Shown one piece after another: positions 34,014-46,066 of a stretch of DNA of 64,000 nt (position 1 is the first letter of the stretch; each line of letters begins with the position of its first letter). Under the pieces are notes generated by a model. That model was not told the DNA's origin. It searched no databases and saw only the letters and a list, made by a program, of their open reading frames with translations. Both the position numbers and the translations under genes were made by a program. The DNA is from Lineolata rhizophorae (taxonomy: Eukaryota > Ascomycota > Dothideomycetes > Lineolatales > Lineolataceae), in assembly GCA_010093515.1 (NCBI GenBank), contig MU001670.1, positions 62,001-126,000 on the forward strand, given 5' to 3'.

Positions 34014-36622
34014 AGGACGCCGAGCACAGCGAGCCGCTACGGTCCGTGGTCGGCGTCGAGGCGACTTGGTCGGCGGGGTCGCTCAGGGCCGTGGGCGAGA
34101 CGGTGAGCGGGCCCGGGGGCGCGGGCGCCGACGCGAACACGCCGCCCTGCCTGCGCAGCCGGCCCTCCATGACCTTCTTGAGCGCGCCCTGCGCGTCCGA
34201 CGGCGACGCGCGCTGCGCGTCGGCGCCCGCGTTCCCGCCGGCGCAACCAGCAGCAGCAGCAGCAGCACCGCCGCCAGCAGCAGCACCGCCGCCAGCGCCC
34301 GCGCCCGCGCCCCCCGTCGCGCCGCCCCCGGGCCCCGCGTCCGCGAAGCTCACCCCGCCGAAGGCGCCCAAGCTGAAGCGCCGCACCTCCTTGCCCGGCG
34401 CGGGCGCGGCCTTGCGGAGGAAGCCCGGCGGCTGCGGCTGCGGCTGCGGCTCGGCCATGGCGGCCGGGCCGGCGCCGCGCGCCGAGCCCGCCGGGCCCGA
34501 GCCCGACGCCGTCGACGCGCCGCCGCCGAGCGAGATGGCGGACGCGGGGCGGGGCCTGCGGAGCGAGGCCTGGGACGCCAGCGCTGCGCTGAGGCCGGTG
34601 CTGGCGCTGGCGCTGGCGCTGGCGCTGGTCCCGGCGGCCGCGCCGTTGGGGTCCGAGTTCAGGCTGCCCATGCGGGCGTGCTTGGTCGCGCGGCGCTGCT
34701 GTTCGTCGTCGTTGGCGCCAGCGCCGCCGCCGCCGCCAGCGCCGCCGCCGGTGCCGCCGCCGACGCTATACCAGCTGCCGCGCTGGCTGCCGCGCTGGCT
34801 GCCCGACCCGCGCCGCGGCACGAAGTCGTCCTCGGAGCTATCGTCCACGTCCCACAGGCCGCCCGACAGGCGCTTGTTCTGGCCCGGCTGCCCCTGCTGG
34901 CCCTGCCCTTGCTGCTGCGTTTGGGCCCCCCCGCTCGCAGGCTCGTCGGCGGGATCCGTCTCCGTGTGCGCCCGCCCCGTCTCGTCTATGACGAGGCGCG
35001 TGCGCGGCTTCGGCCTGCCGCCGCCGCCGCCGCCGCCGCCGCCAGCGTTTGTCTCCGGGATCGCGCTCAGACCGCCGGCGCCCGCCGGCGGCGCGGCGAA
35101 GCTGCCGCTGGCGCGCTTGAGCGGCGAGGTGCGGCGGGGGATGCCGGCGGCGGCGGTGGTAGCAGTGGTGATGGTAGCCGCGGCGGTGGAAGCGAGGGGC
35201 GGCGCCGGCAGGTTGGAGGAGGTGTGCGAGGGATGGGATGTGCTGCCTGGTCTGGAACTGGGAGGCCCGTTGTTGGCCGTCGGGCGGAAGCCGCTGTCGG
35301 TTTTGCTCCGGGACAAGCCGGGGCGCTGGCCGAGGGGAGGGGGTGGGTAAGCGGCGGAGGCGGGCAGAGGCTTGGCGCGGGGAACTTGTTGCTGTCGCTG
35401 CTGCTGCTGTTGCTGCTGAATCTGTTGCTGTTGCCATTGCTGCTGTTCTCTTGCTCGACGGGCCATTTCCTCCTTCTCACGGTTTGACTCCCGCGTCTGG
35501 TGCTCGTAGGGCTGGCGGTTCATGTAATCCGGCGCCATCGAAGGTGGGCGGGCGGAGAAGCTACCGGTGGACGAGTGGTCGGTAGGGTCGGAGAAGCTGA
35601 ACAGCATGCTCGGGTCGACCCCCGTCGTGCTGGACAGGAAGGAGGAATTGGGCTGCGCGAACGACGGAGGGCTCTGCAATCCGCCGGGCCCAGGCGACGC
35701 CCACACGGACGCCGGCGGGTGCGTTGCTCGTGGGGTGTCCGCCTGGAAGGACTGGTTCGGGAACTGGTGCCCGGCGGGACCTCCGAAGCTCGGCCACCCG
35801 GCGTGCTGGGTCGACCCGAACGAGTCGTCCGCAGACGGCATGTCGATATCCATGGCGTGAACGTTCCCGCCGGACTGGTCCCAGAAGCTGCGGCCAGCCT
35901 GCGGGAACGCGGGGGCGCTAAGCGGCCCGACGTTCTGGAACTGGGCCATGTCGGGCGAGAAAGGGAACTGAAAGGGCGTTTGGTTGAAGAATCCGGGCGT
36001 CACGCTCCCATTGGGGCCGGCTGGCGTTGCCAGCTGCTTCGAGTGCACCGTGGAAGGAGTGTCCAGCGGCATCCCCGGAGCGACGGTTGGCTGCGCCATT
36101 CGTCTCGTAGACGAGTCCCTGGTTGGGGGAGGGGTTTGGATCTGCGAGGGATCCATGGTCGTCGCCGCGGTCAAGGCCCCCGACGCCGTGGTTACCGCCG
36201 CGGACACCGCGCCTTCCTTTGAAACCCCACGCTCGAGAATGCCTATGTGTTCCGGTGCCCTTTTGTTCGATGCTAGAGGCCCCGGCGACGACGATAGTCT
36301 CCGGGATGGCTCTACCGGCGGGAGCGGCAGGTGGGGGTTCGGGTTGAAGTGGTTGACATGAAATTCGGGGTCTTCGGGTTTGGGCCCGGAGCGGCGGAAG
36401 GACGAGGAGGGCGGCTGCGGCTCTGTCGGACTAAAATGGCTCTGGACGGGAGTCTGCTGCGGTGTCGTGTGCCCATTGACCTGGGGTGTAGAGAAGGCGT
36501 CTAGGAAGTGCGTGGGGTACGGCGGTTCTGCGGTGGCCGACTTCGGAGTTTGCAGCGAAGGGTTATTGAAGCTTGCCGACTTGGGCGTCTCGGACGGACT
36601 TGGTATCTGCCAGTCTCGGTAG
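33625..36622 (-). CDS. PHD-finger protein with long disordered N-terminal region
   Basis: An open frame of about 1000 codons. The C-terminal part holds a PHD finger: CVC, then after a poly-Gln insert QCESC, KWLHVRC and YVCVFC, giving the C4HC3 zinc pattern; a Gly-rich tail of about 50 residues follows. PHD fingers usually read histone H3 tails, so a nuclear chromatin role is expected. The rest is disordered, rich in Ser/Pro/Thr/Gln/Gly, with a charged helix (NREKEEMARRAREQQQWQ). The first in-frame ATG is at 36156 (MDPSQIQTPPPTRD). However, the 155 codons upstream look genuinely coding (SPSETPKSASFNNPSLQTPK, FHVNHFNPNPHLPLPP), so I take the exon to begin near 36622 with the start in an upstream exon. 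One phase-compatible option is ATG 37045-37020 (MNLDRHIY) with a GTAGGT donor and a 397-nt intron; this is only a proposal. The 3' end (stop at 33625) is secure. Confidence 0.82.
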
Positions 36623-39600
36623 CTTTTGAGAGCAAGCAAGCGAGGTGCGTGTTAGTCGGCACTGTATCAGACAGGCTGAAGAGAGGTTGCGGAGAGAGCA
36701 TCTGCGGGGGGCCAAAGGAAAAAAAAAAAAAAAAATTCCTGGGCGAACTTTGAAAACATGGGGAATTTCTCTGCATCAAAAGGTTCTATGCTTCGAGAAC
36801 AATGCACTCCGGCGACAAGACGACTGACGGCGCACTGGGGTTCGGATCTGAGGTTGAGCCTGGAGCTTAGAGCCGTAGGTCTGACCGCTTTGAAAGGGCT
36901 CAGACCAAGCGAGAGCGAATGAGGGCCGAATTCACATGCGAACCGTGTGGCACGGGATAGCGAGAAGAGGGACGAAGGGGCCAAACCAAGGGACGCAAGC
37001 TGGCAATAAGAGCACCTACCCATATATGTGTCGGTCAAGGTTCATAGCAAAATTCCGTCACTGGCCGCACGATTATGGTGGTGGCCCACACCCCTCGTTT
37101 GAGCAGGTCTGCCGCGACTACGTGAGTGAGAGTCGGAAGGGCAAACGGCAGGATGCACAGGCGTAACGGCCGGCAGATGCGGCTGCAGTGAGCTCGAAGC
37201 GCTTGTGGGCAATCCAACACTCAGGAGCGGGTGGAGGCAGAGCAGCAGCAGCGATGGCGGCGGTGCGGCAACGGGGGAAAAGTGTGCTCTCGGAAGGGGC
37301 GTGCGGCGGGTGTGGAGAGGGGCCCTCGGTGGAGCATGGGGGAGGGGGGTTTGGGTTCGTTAACAGCGCACTCGGTATATTAATAAGTGATAGCTATAGC
37401 AGGCTTTTGGCCGCCAAAGGGATGGGGAGGAAGGAAAGAAGGGTACAGGAGCGAGACGATGTCTCTTGGGGGAAGAGGGACGGGTTTGGTGGTTCGAGGC
37501 GGAAGGGCAGACAGGGAAAAAGAGGACCGGAGGGATGGGTGAGGATGACGGGCAAGTTGCTGCAACGACGTTGCTCTGCTGGCTGCGTGGTGGTAGGCAG
37601 CCCTCCCTTGCACCAGCCCAGTTGCAGTCTAGGGCCGGTCGAGAGATGCAGCAAGAGCGTCGGCGCACCAGAACTGCAGCCCGCGAAAGCGTTTGAACTC
37701 GCGGCGCTGTAGCCGGACGGCGGCACGGGTACCTGAGGTAGGCGGTTCCTGCAGGACGGCCGAAAGCGTGGATGACAGACCGGCCCACCGGCGAAGCAGG
37801 GCACGGCTGTGGGCCTGTGCTAGCTAGGCGGCCGACTCGAGGGGATGGGCTGGCGTTGCGGTTGAGGCTGCTGGCCCGGCGCTGACGGCGCTCCCTCCCT
37901 CTCCCTCTCTCCCTCTCTCCGTCTCCTGAGCGTCCTCGTTGGTGCGGGCCGCGAGCTAGGTCTCCGCTGGCCGCGGTGCGGAGCAGCGGCGCATGCTGGC
38001 GGGGATGGCGACGCAGCGTAAATGGAGCGTTATTGGCAGGGAGAGAAAAAGAAAAAGTTAAAAGCTACATAGGCAGACGAAAGATCCACCCGGGCCTGGG
38101 CCTTGGCGGGCTCGAGACCGCACAGAGCAAAAGTCTCCCGCAGGGCCGTCACTTTGGCGCGCTGATGCCTGCTCGCGGGGAGAGTCCTGGCTGGCGATGT
38201 GCGTAATGGAGGCAACGGGGGCCTGGCGGGCCCCAGACGGCCGGCGGCCAGGGCCTTGCCCCCAGCAGCCGGACGGAGCGGCCGTCCCATCGTCGCGTGC
38301 TCCAGCGGACCAGTGGCCTCGTCCTCGACATGGAGGCCGGAGTCCAGCTGTGCCCCTCCGCCGCCGAATGCCGATCTTCGCTCCACAACCAGCCCTTTCT
38401 GCTTGCCGGCCGCCGCTGGCTGGCAACTCCGCCCGCGCCTTGGACGCTCGGCTATCTGTTCCGTTTATGCAAGTCCCGCTTTCATTTCGATTCAACTCGC
38501 CCCCGTCGAAACCTCCTGAGCGGGCGCCGGCCAGCGCACGCGCGCACACGCGCGACTCGACTTTCCGTCTCGCCGTCCCCTAGCCCGTCTGCCTGCAGAA
38601 AGCAAGAATGCCGTTCTGCAGCCGCCGCGATTCATATGTCAATCGATAGATGGCGTTCGCGCCCCCCCCCCGGCGCCGGCGGCGGACGAGACGCCCGCCC
38701 TAGCGACAAACAAATCTCGGGAAATAAGAAAAGAAAAGTACATACGCAGGCGGGGCGGCTCGCTATCAAACCATCCGCCAGCCCGGCTGGCCAACGGAGA
38801 CGGCGGCGGGCGTCGAGTTCCAAGTCCTCCGAGGCAAAGGACGGCAGCTGGCTGGCCGGCGGACGGACCGGCGCCGTCGTCGACCTATCAGGGCCCGCCG
38901 CCACCGCCGGTCGGCCCGCTTGGTGTGCGCCGGCAGGCTGCCAGCTCACCACCGCCACATCTTGACCTCCCACGTCCTTGGACGTTTTATCGCCCAGCCC
39001 GACTCCACCACCCCCTTTGCTCCGACGACCGCCCGGGCCGCTCGTGGGAACTCGTCGTGGCCAATCGCGAGGCCGCCCTGCAGCCGTGGGGAGCGGAACT
39101 GGCCAGGCTCTTGCGCACGTCTACGGGGTAGGTTTGCTGCTCTCGTGTGCCGGTTCCTGGCAAAGTGGGGTTGGGAGAGAAGAGCCAGAGCCGTGAGTCA
39201 CGGCCGACCTGGGCCATCAGTTCCCGGCAGCGCCGGCGAGTGCGGCCAGGCTGTGCGGAGGAGCGCAGCAGCCGGCCGCGAAACGCCCTTCGAGTGCCGT
39301 CGCCGTGCGCGGACGAAGCTCCCCGTTTCGATCAAAGATGGCTGTCTGGTAGCGACGCTGTTAGGTCGCCGCTAGTGCTCCATGAGCCGGGACAGATGGC
39401 CTTAGCCGGCGACATCGTCTGGTCTGATCTTTTGACGATGCATCTTGACTTCTCCAGACCACACGGCACTCGTCCGTGGCGGCCCACTAGGCGGCCCTCT
39501 AACGAACCGCCCGGCATGTAGTCCACAGTCCGCTGCCGCTAACGCTGCGTGGCCGCCGGGATGGCTGCATTGAATTTGCAGAAGGGTCCGAAATTAGGAT

Positions 39601-40655
39601 CGTTATTGCCCGCTGCAAGGTACCCAGAAGGCCGGAAGAGGGGTGTTCCTTTTCTTGTCCACTTGGCTTCAATCCGTCGACTGCGCCGTGCAACGCCTCA
39701 AACCTTGCCAATGCTCGAGCCTCAAAAAGGAAAATCGCCGCATTCCACAAAACTAGAGAGCAATCCCCGTCCCGCCCCTTTGAGCGGCTCATCTACATAC
39801 GTAGTACGAAGTATGTACGTAGTAGATATTTTCACTTTCCAAGGAAGATCCGATCCATCACCCAACCCCCCCTGGACGTACATCCTAGGACACTAGAAAT
39901 TCCCAGCGAACCACATTTTACCCTTTTTATTCCGCTCGTGTTCCCAACTCAAAAGCGCGCCACGCATCCCGTCCTGATCTGGCAACTTGTCGTCCCTCAC
40001 ATATGTTTAGACTCAAGGAAAAGAAAATAATGGCAGCGTCTAGATCGACACCCCCTTTGTCTACGCCGACACACCGGCATTGTAAAAGGTACCGAATTTG
40101 TTCTAGAGCGTCACACTATATTTATATATTTTTGAGCCCTAGAGACCACAGGTATTTCACCATGTTATCTGGAGTTCGGGATAGCCGAAGTAGTCTGTAG
40201 CTACTCAATTGCAGCAGGTGTCACTTAGGATCGATCAGTCACAGGTGATTCGACGGGTTTGGTTCGGTCTCCCAGAGGAAGCGATCGTCTCACGAATCGT
40301 CGTCGTCCTCTGAGGCTGGGTCAGAAGCTGAGACCGAATGCTTTCGGTCACAACTTGTCCAACTTGCTTCCGCATTCCTCAACACGTCCCGCTAAATGAC
40401 GGTGTCATCCTCACCCAGACATTCTACCAACTGATTCAACGCCACTGTAGAAAATGAGTACTTCAACTAGATAGCCGAGAAATTTGGCGATGATTGGTGA
40501 GAGGAGTGGAAAAGGCATGTCCTCGGTGCAAGGGATGAAATTGCATTATTTGTCGATGTAGTTCACTTTTCTGACATCCCAAAGGATCCTACTGATCGAA
40601 AGATCCTACTGATCGAAAGGCGCTCTACCTGAACCTGAGGATCGATGGACGAACG

Positions 40656-40892
40656 CTAGACGTTATCTTCGATCAAATTGCAAATATCATGCTTCAACTC
40701 TTCCAATTCAATTTCGATCGCATCGGAGCCATCGCAAAGGTTCCTGCTTTGACCGTATGATCTGTTACTAGAAGACGGCTGACCTACAGCGTGAATGAGG
40801 GGGCGACTACCGCATTCTACCCTGTCGAGCAATTCACTACTGCTCCGTTTGAATCTGCAACCGAGTACTGTACATTTCTCATATGAAAGCAC
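40656..40892 (-). CDS. Possible exon or gene relic
   Basis: A 78-codon frame whose C-terminal part reads like a normal protein tail (DAIEIELEELKHDICNLIEDNV). A splice acceptor-like TTGCAG occurs just inside the frame, which would make this a last exon, but no upstream exon could be found. No family is recognised. Confidence 0.18.
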   Translation of the reverse strand: MLSYEKCTVLGCRFKRSSSELLDRVECGSRPLIHAVGQPSSSNRSYGQSRNLCDGSDAIEIELEELKHDICNLIEDNV

Positions 40893-42994
40893 GGCTCATC
40901 TTTGGACCTAGCGCAATCTCTCCGCCAACCCAGATAATACCCGAGAACGCCATGCTGCCCGTCATCTGTTTGCGTAGCTGGTCGATAAGTACTAGATCAA
41001 CGGCTCCTGTAAACCCTCCTGCGACGACTTTCGCCTTCAGGACATACCCGCGGACTCGGAGACTCTCCAGTTACTCTTAGCGGGACCGGACTCGCGCCTT
41101 TTCCAAGGTCTGTACCATGGAGGAATTCATATCGGGCTACGAGCTCCGGCTGGAAAAAGTTCCCGCAAGCCATGCGATGAGCCGAAAGAGCCAGGGGGAC
41201 GCTGCGCGATGCGAAAATCTGTTTCTTCTCTCATGCGTGAGCCGCGGCTCACGAAGCACTTCTGGTCCAACTACGTGGCACAGAAGCCTTTCGACATTGA
41301 TGACCTCTTTGGCACCGACCTGAAGGAGGACAGTATTGGTGTAGAGTCACTGGACGAGAAGGTATGTGCAAGGTTGGAGCCGTTCGTTTAGGTGAAGATG
41401 AAGCAGTTAAGCGCGTGACGACGACTGCGGCAAATATCTCTAGGTTCGTTGTCTTATATACATATTTCATATTTTCTCTAACCGCTCAGCATCAGAATAA
41501 GCTATTGCATGACATGAACTGCTCAAAGACATGATACGAGGTTTAATTTTATAAATTGAGGTATCTCGTCTAGCTTAGGGGGTTTTTGGAAGCACGACTT
41601 AGGTGAGGATTTCGTGTTTCTTCTCAGCATGAACGAAGCTCGTGATGAGAAGCGCGAAGAAATATGGGCATAATAGGATTGATGATAGAGCAACTGAGCT
41701 CATAGAGCAAGGCGTATGCTGCCTTCTATTAGCTGGTACGGGTAAAGAATTGGAGCTATCCAATCAAAAATTGTCCCCGATCGATTGATTCTGCTTCAGA
41801 TTCCAGCGGTTAGCCAAGTTGCATAACCGTGGAGGACTCAGCTTACTCGCTCTTCCTGCGGCGTGGGGCTGTGGTTGTTTAAAAATGCCAAGACGAAGTT
41901 CCCTAAACCGCGGAAAAGCGTGCTGACGGATCAGGCGCCGAAACGTTGCGATAAAAAATAAGAGTCATTTCGCATCTATACAGAGACGGAGCGTATTGCT
42001 GGAGTCCCGGTCTCTAGGCTGTGTTGCCTAGCAATGGAGGATCGATTCGATGGGTGTTAGGTCAAACCTGCAAGCGAACCCAGCGCGTTCACCGGAATTT
42101 CAGTCTTCATGCAGGTCTATGTTGGCAAAGGATTTGACCTTGTATAGGTTGCAACGGCTGATATTACAAGTCCCAGTTACCGTACCGCCCCGTCCGTTTC
42201 TGCTGTGAGGATCGCCTGCCATCCGTACCCTGGTCTCCTCTCGCTTCGCTTCGTTTTGCCTTTCTCGTTTTACGTATGTAGCAGATCTCAAATCGTCCTT
42301 TTTGCCTTTGCCTTTTCCGGTTGGGACGCCCCCTAACGAATCGGACAAGTCTAGCCGCCTCCACGATCAGTCACACAAACTCGATCAAACCACGATACGT
42401 AGCACGATCGATCCAGGACGGAGGGAAATTACTTTAAAATAATCCTTGGCATCATTTTATTTCTTTTTTTCCAAAACATTATGTAGTAGACGCCCATTTT
42501 CTGTTGCCCGCCTGTCACATTTATACGTGGCACTATCTGCTTTCCCTTGCTATATACAAGAAGAAGTATCCAACCATAGGTAGGTTGATCGGGAGATCAT
42601 TACATAACCCGTTTATGCCTTCGTCTCTCCATGCATCTCTCTTTTGTTCATTAATAGTCGCGATGCACAAACTATTCGGCCGCACTGTCCATCCCGCATT
42701 CGCAGGGGGTCCCACGCCAGATTGCTCCCATGCACAAGCCAGGGACGTTTCAGAAACGTCTAAACTCAGAAAATATTCGGATCGAAAAAAGAAAGAAAAA
42801 ATTTTTTTGTCGAAGTTACCACTCCACCGGGAACGCCCTAAGAACTCTCTTTTCATTTCGTCTTTCCTTCCATATCGCCCAGAATACGATCCGACAAAAG
42901 TCAAAAAAATAGAATAAAAAATTAAAAAAAAAGTGAGAGAAGAACCCACCAACCAACCCCAAACTTCCGATCCAAAACGCGAAACGCATGCCCG

Positions 42995-43011
42995 CCCCCC
43001 CCCCCCCCCCC
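42995..43011. repeat. 17-nt homopolymer C run in 3' UTR
   Basis: Seventeen consecutive C on the plus strand, preceded by CCCG. On the mRNA sense strand of the homeobox gene it is a G17 run starting 17 nt after the stop codon, so it is almost certainly transcribed. It is a likely length-variable site and could form G-quadruplex-type structure. Confidence 0.9.
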
Positions 43012-43028
43012 ATCTAGGAAGCTCACCA

Positions 43029-46000
43029 CTACCAGCCGCCCGAGGGCCCAACCCCCGCCGGCCCGCCCAGCGCGAACCCGCCGCCGCCGCCGCCGCCACC
43101 AGGCGCCACGCCAACGACGCCCTGGACGCCGGCGCCGGCGACGCCGTCGAGCACGTCGGGGGCCAGGCGCCAGGGGAACGTCTCGCGGTGGCAGCGCTCG
43201 AGCAGGCGGGCGAGCCACCAGCCGTCGAGGATGGCGTGGCGGTCGCGCAGGTGGCGGAGGAAGTCCTCGCGCGAGGAGAACATGCCGCGGCAGGCGGGGT
43301 CGTCGCTGTCGGCGGCGCCGGGCCCGTGGTGCAGCCCGCCGGGAGGGCGCCGGCGGTGCGCGGCGAGCTGGTGGGCCATGAGGGACTGGGCGTCGGCGGC
43401 GTCGGCGAAGGCGCAGCCGCAGAGGCCGCAGGTGCGCAGGGCGTCGGCCGGGTCGGGCACCTGGTGGTGGTGTTGCTGCTGCTGCTGCTGAAGCTGGCGG
43501 GAGGGCAGCCTGGGCGAAGGCGAGGCCGGCTGGTCGCACTTGCGGAACACCAAGGGTTCCTCCTCGATAGCGTCGCAGGACCAGTAGCGGAAGCGCCAGT
43601 TCTCGATGTGCGCGCCGTCCTGGAAGTGGTAGGCGATGTGCTCGACGCGCTCGGGCCAGCTCTCGAGCGTCTTGGCGCAGAAGCCGCACCACAGCGCCGT
43701 GAAGTTGAGGTCCGACTTCATGCCTTGGCGGAACCACTGCTTGATCAGCGGACCGGAGCCGGCGCCGGCCTGGTTCGGGTCCCGGGCCAGCTGCGCCGAC
43801 TGCTTCATGTGGACTTGCTGGATGTGCTGTACGAGGTGGTCTTTCCGAGTGTAAGTTCTGTCTTCGATCGATCGGTCTAGGCACGGTTTTATATAGTGTT
43901 TTTCGAGATGGCTATCCGACGGGGCTTTGACCCTGCAGAAGGCGCACTTGCCATCAACAATGGCGGTACCTTCAGGCATGCAAATCCATTTCATCGCAAA
44001 AGGCACGTGGGTTGTCTCGTGCCTTCGCCATTCATACTTTCCTTTCAGTTCCTTGCTACAGAACGTGCAGAAGAATTGCTTCGCCCGACGCGAAGACGAT
44101 TGCGGCTGTTGTGTGTTCTCAAACTCTTTCTTCCGGCGAATCGGATTCGTCGCGTTGGAAGGAGAGTACCTCTTCTTCCCTTTCCTACCTGGACGTCGAG
44201 ATGCCGAACCAGCGCTCGACGCCGAGATCCACGAGGACCCTGACGACTTTGACGCGGAGCCCGGATCACTTTCCGAATAACCAGACTGGGACCCAGCCTT
44301 GTTACGGTTATCATTAGAGCCCCTCGAAGACGGCATGACGTAGCCCTCAGAGGACAAGAAGTTCGCGGCGGCCGCCATCCGGATCTGCTCCAGCGACGGA
44401 GCGTCGGTGTCGTCCGCGAAGGGCGCCTCCAAGAACCTGTCAATTGAGTCGAGAGACTCCCGGCTCTTGTTGGATTGCATCGTCATGGCATCCAAGTTTG
44501 CAGCCGTGAGGCTGCTGTGCTGGCTCGACGATTCCCCGCCGGGGACAGGGGGGAGGGGGACCGCAGCCGAAGCGGTAGCCACAGGAGCGTGGTCCGGCGC
44601 AGGCGGGGAAACTTTGATTTTGCGTAGGGCGGTGCCAAGATTTTGAACTAGCGATGACTATTGTTAGCAAGATTCGGCACGGCGGGGCACAACGCATAAG
44701 CCATTCCCCATCGGAAGTAGGGCGCATAGGTGAGTACGTTGGGAACGACAAGCAAAACCCCACCTTTATCTTTTTCTGACGATCTGGCCCGCGCGTTCGT
44801 GAAGAATCTTCGCAGCTGCTGCAAGGAGAGGCCGGTCGAGTTCATCAGCGACGCTTCTTCCTCCTTGGTCGGGTAAGGGTAGGAAGCGTGCGCGTTGAAC
44901 CATTCCCTCAATTGCATCTTGGCCTCGGCTCCCAGGCGGCGGTTCTTCTTCGGCATGGCCGCCGAAGCGCCGTCCGAGGTGGCATTGCTATCCTTCCGGG
45001 AGGGCGTCAGGTTCTTCATGAAGCCCTTGAAGGTACCCCCGGGAGGGAACATCTCCTTGAGGGAAAACATCTGCTGGTCGACGGGGCTGAGCCAGTGTTC
45101 GGAATCGCGGCGCTTCGGGGGCTGGACGTTAGGAAAGGGGACTAGCTGAGAGACCTCGTTGGCGTGGTCCATCCACTTCTTGTTGGAGTGGTGGACGCGG
45201 TCCGGACGAAAGCGGCCCTGCTGGTGCTGGTGCTGGTGCTGGTGCTGCTGGAGATGGGGAGTCTGGGTCTGAAGCGCAGAGAAGTTGGCGTCGGGAGATA
45301 AATATTGGGACGGCGGCGGCGCCTGCGCGGGAGCGCCGACGGAGCCACTGGCGTAATTCGACGCATCGAAGCCTTGCAGCTCGGCCTCGAGCCGACTCTC
45401 GGGTCGCCAGTACTGCGGCGTGGCAGCGGCGGCCGCAGCCGGTTCCGGTTGGCTGGCTAGCGGCGGACCCGGCCGCGGCTCGAATCCGGTCTGGATGGGC
45501 TGCCGGAACTGCGGGCCCTGACGAGGTACCTGCGGGACCGCATTAGGGACGCCGTGGACCTGAGGAGCGGCGGGGACGGGCTGGGCGGCGGCCGACGAGG
45601 ACGAGTGGGGCGGGAACCCGAAGCTGTTGGCCGAGTAATATGGCGGGACCTGCTGCGGGTGATGGTGCGGGTGGTGCTGGTGGTGCTGGTGGTGTTGGTG
45701 ATGGCTGCCGCCGGCGGAGTACGAGAAGTCCACAGGCGGTGAAATATCGGAGGCTTTCAAGGCGGAGGTCTCGGGAAGCTGCTGCGGCGGCGCCTGGAAC
45801 TGGTGGTGCGCGTGCGGAATGCCGAAGCTGGCGGGGCCCGGCCCGGCGGCCGGCACATTGGCAGCAGCGGATCCGTGGAGCTGGTGCTGCTGGCCCTGCG
45901 GTAACTGCCGGGCCTGGTGGAGAAACTGCTGGTGCTGGTGCTGTTGATGCTGCTGGTGCGGGAGAGGTACGTTGGGATTGCCGGGCGCCCCGGACTGGTC

Positions 46001-46066
46001 GAGGAACGCGGCGTCAATCAGCTCCCCCCAGTCGCCGTCCCAGGGCTCGCCCAGCAGATCGTCCAT
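43029..46066 (-). CDS. Homeobox (KN/TALE-type) plus C2H2 zinc-finger transcription factor (2 exons, 973 aa)
   Basis: Exons are 46066-44764 and 44647-43029. The 116-nt intron has donor GTGGGG, branch CTAAC and acceptor CGCTAG, and the phase 1 junction gives SSEKDKVQNLGTALRKIK. Residues 1 to about 370 are His/Gln/Pro-rich and disordered. A homeobox-KN domain sits at about 375-430 (LREWFNAHASYPYPTKEEE ... LSLQQLRRFFTNARAR); its recognition helix has FF where most homeodomains have WF. Exon 2 encodes a bipartite linker (SIDRFLEAPFADD, RKGKKRY) and several C2H2-like fingers: FCTFCSKELKGKYEWRRHETTH, CAFCRVKAPSDSHLEKH, RKDHLVQHIQQVH and CGFCAKTLESWPERVEHIAYH, then CGLCGCAFADAADAQSLMAHQLAAH nearer the C-terminus. 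This fused architecture is a known fungal regulator class tied to development in several species. It is nuclear. The Gly-rich C-terminus ends only 17 nt before a G17 run in the transcript. Confidence 0.93.

Larger units (their letters stand above)
36623..43028. other. Large intergenic region, no convincing gene
   Basis: About 6.4 kb. The first part (to roughly 39.5 kb) is GC-rich and probably contains the promoter and 5' UTR of the PHD gene, including a CT-rich tract at 37890-37925. Frames on both strands there are motif-free. From 39.8 to 42.9 kb the DNA is AT-richer, with short broken frames at 40656-40892 (minus) and 41117-41391 (plus, with a protein-like stretch FDIDDLFGTDLKEDSIG). It also holds TACGTAGTA-type repeats near 39796-39830 and the 3' flank of the homeobox gene. 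Confidence 0.45.

Noticed and set aside
33785-35487. Two plus-strand ORFs of over 500 codons
   Set aside because: They lie antisense to the PHD gene and consist mainly of Ala, Arg, Pro and Leu repeats, the mirror of Gly/Ala/Gln-rich codons on the real strand.
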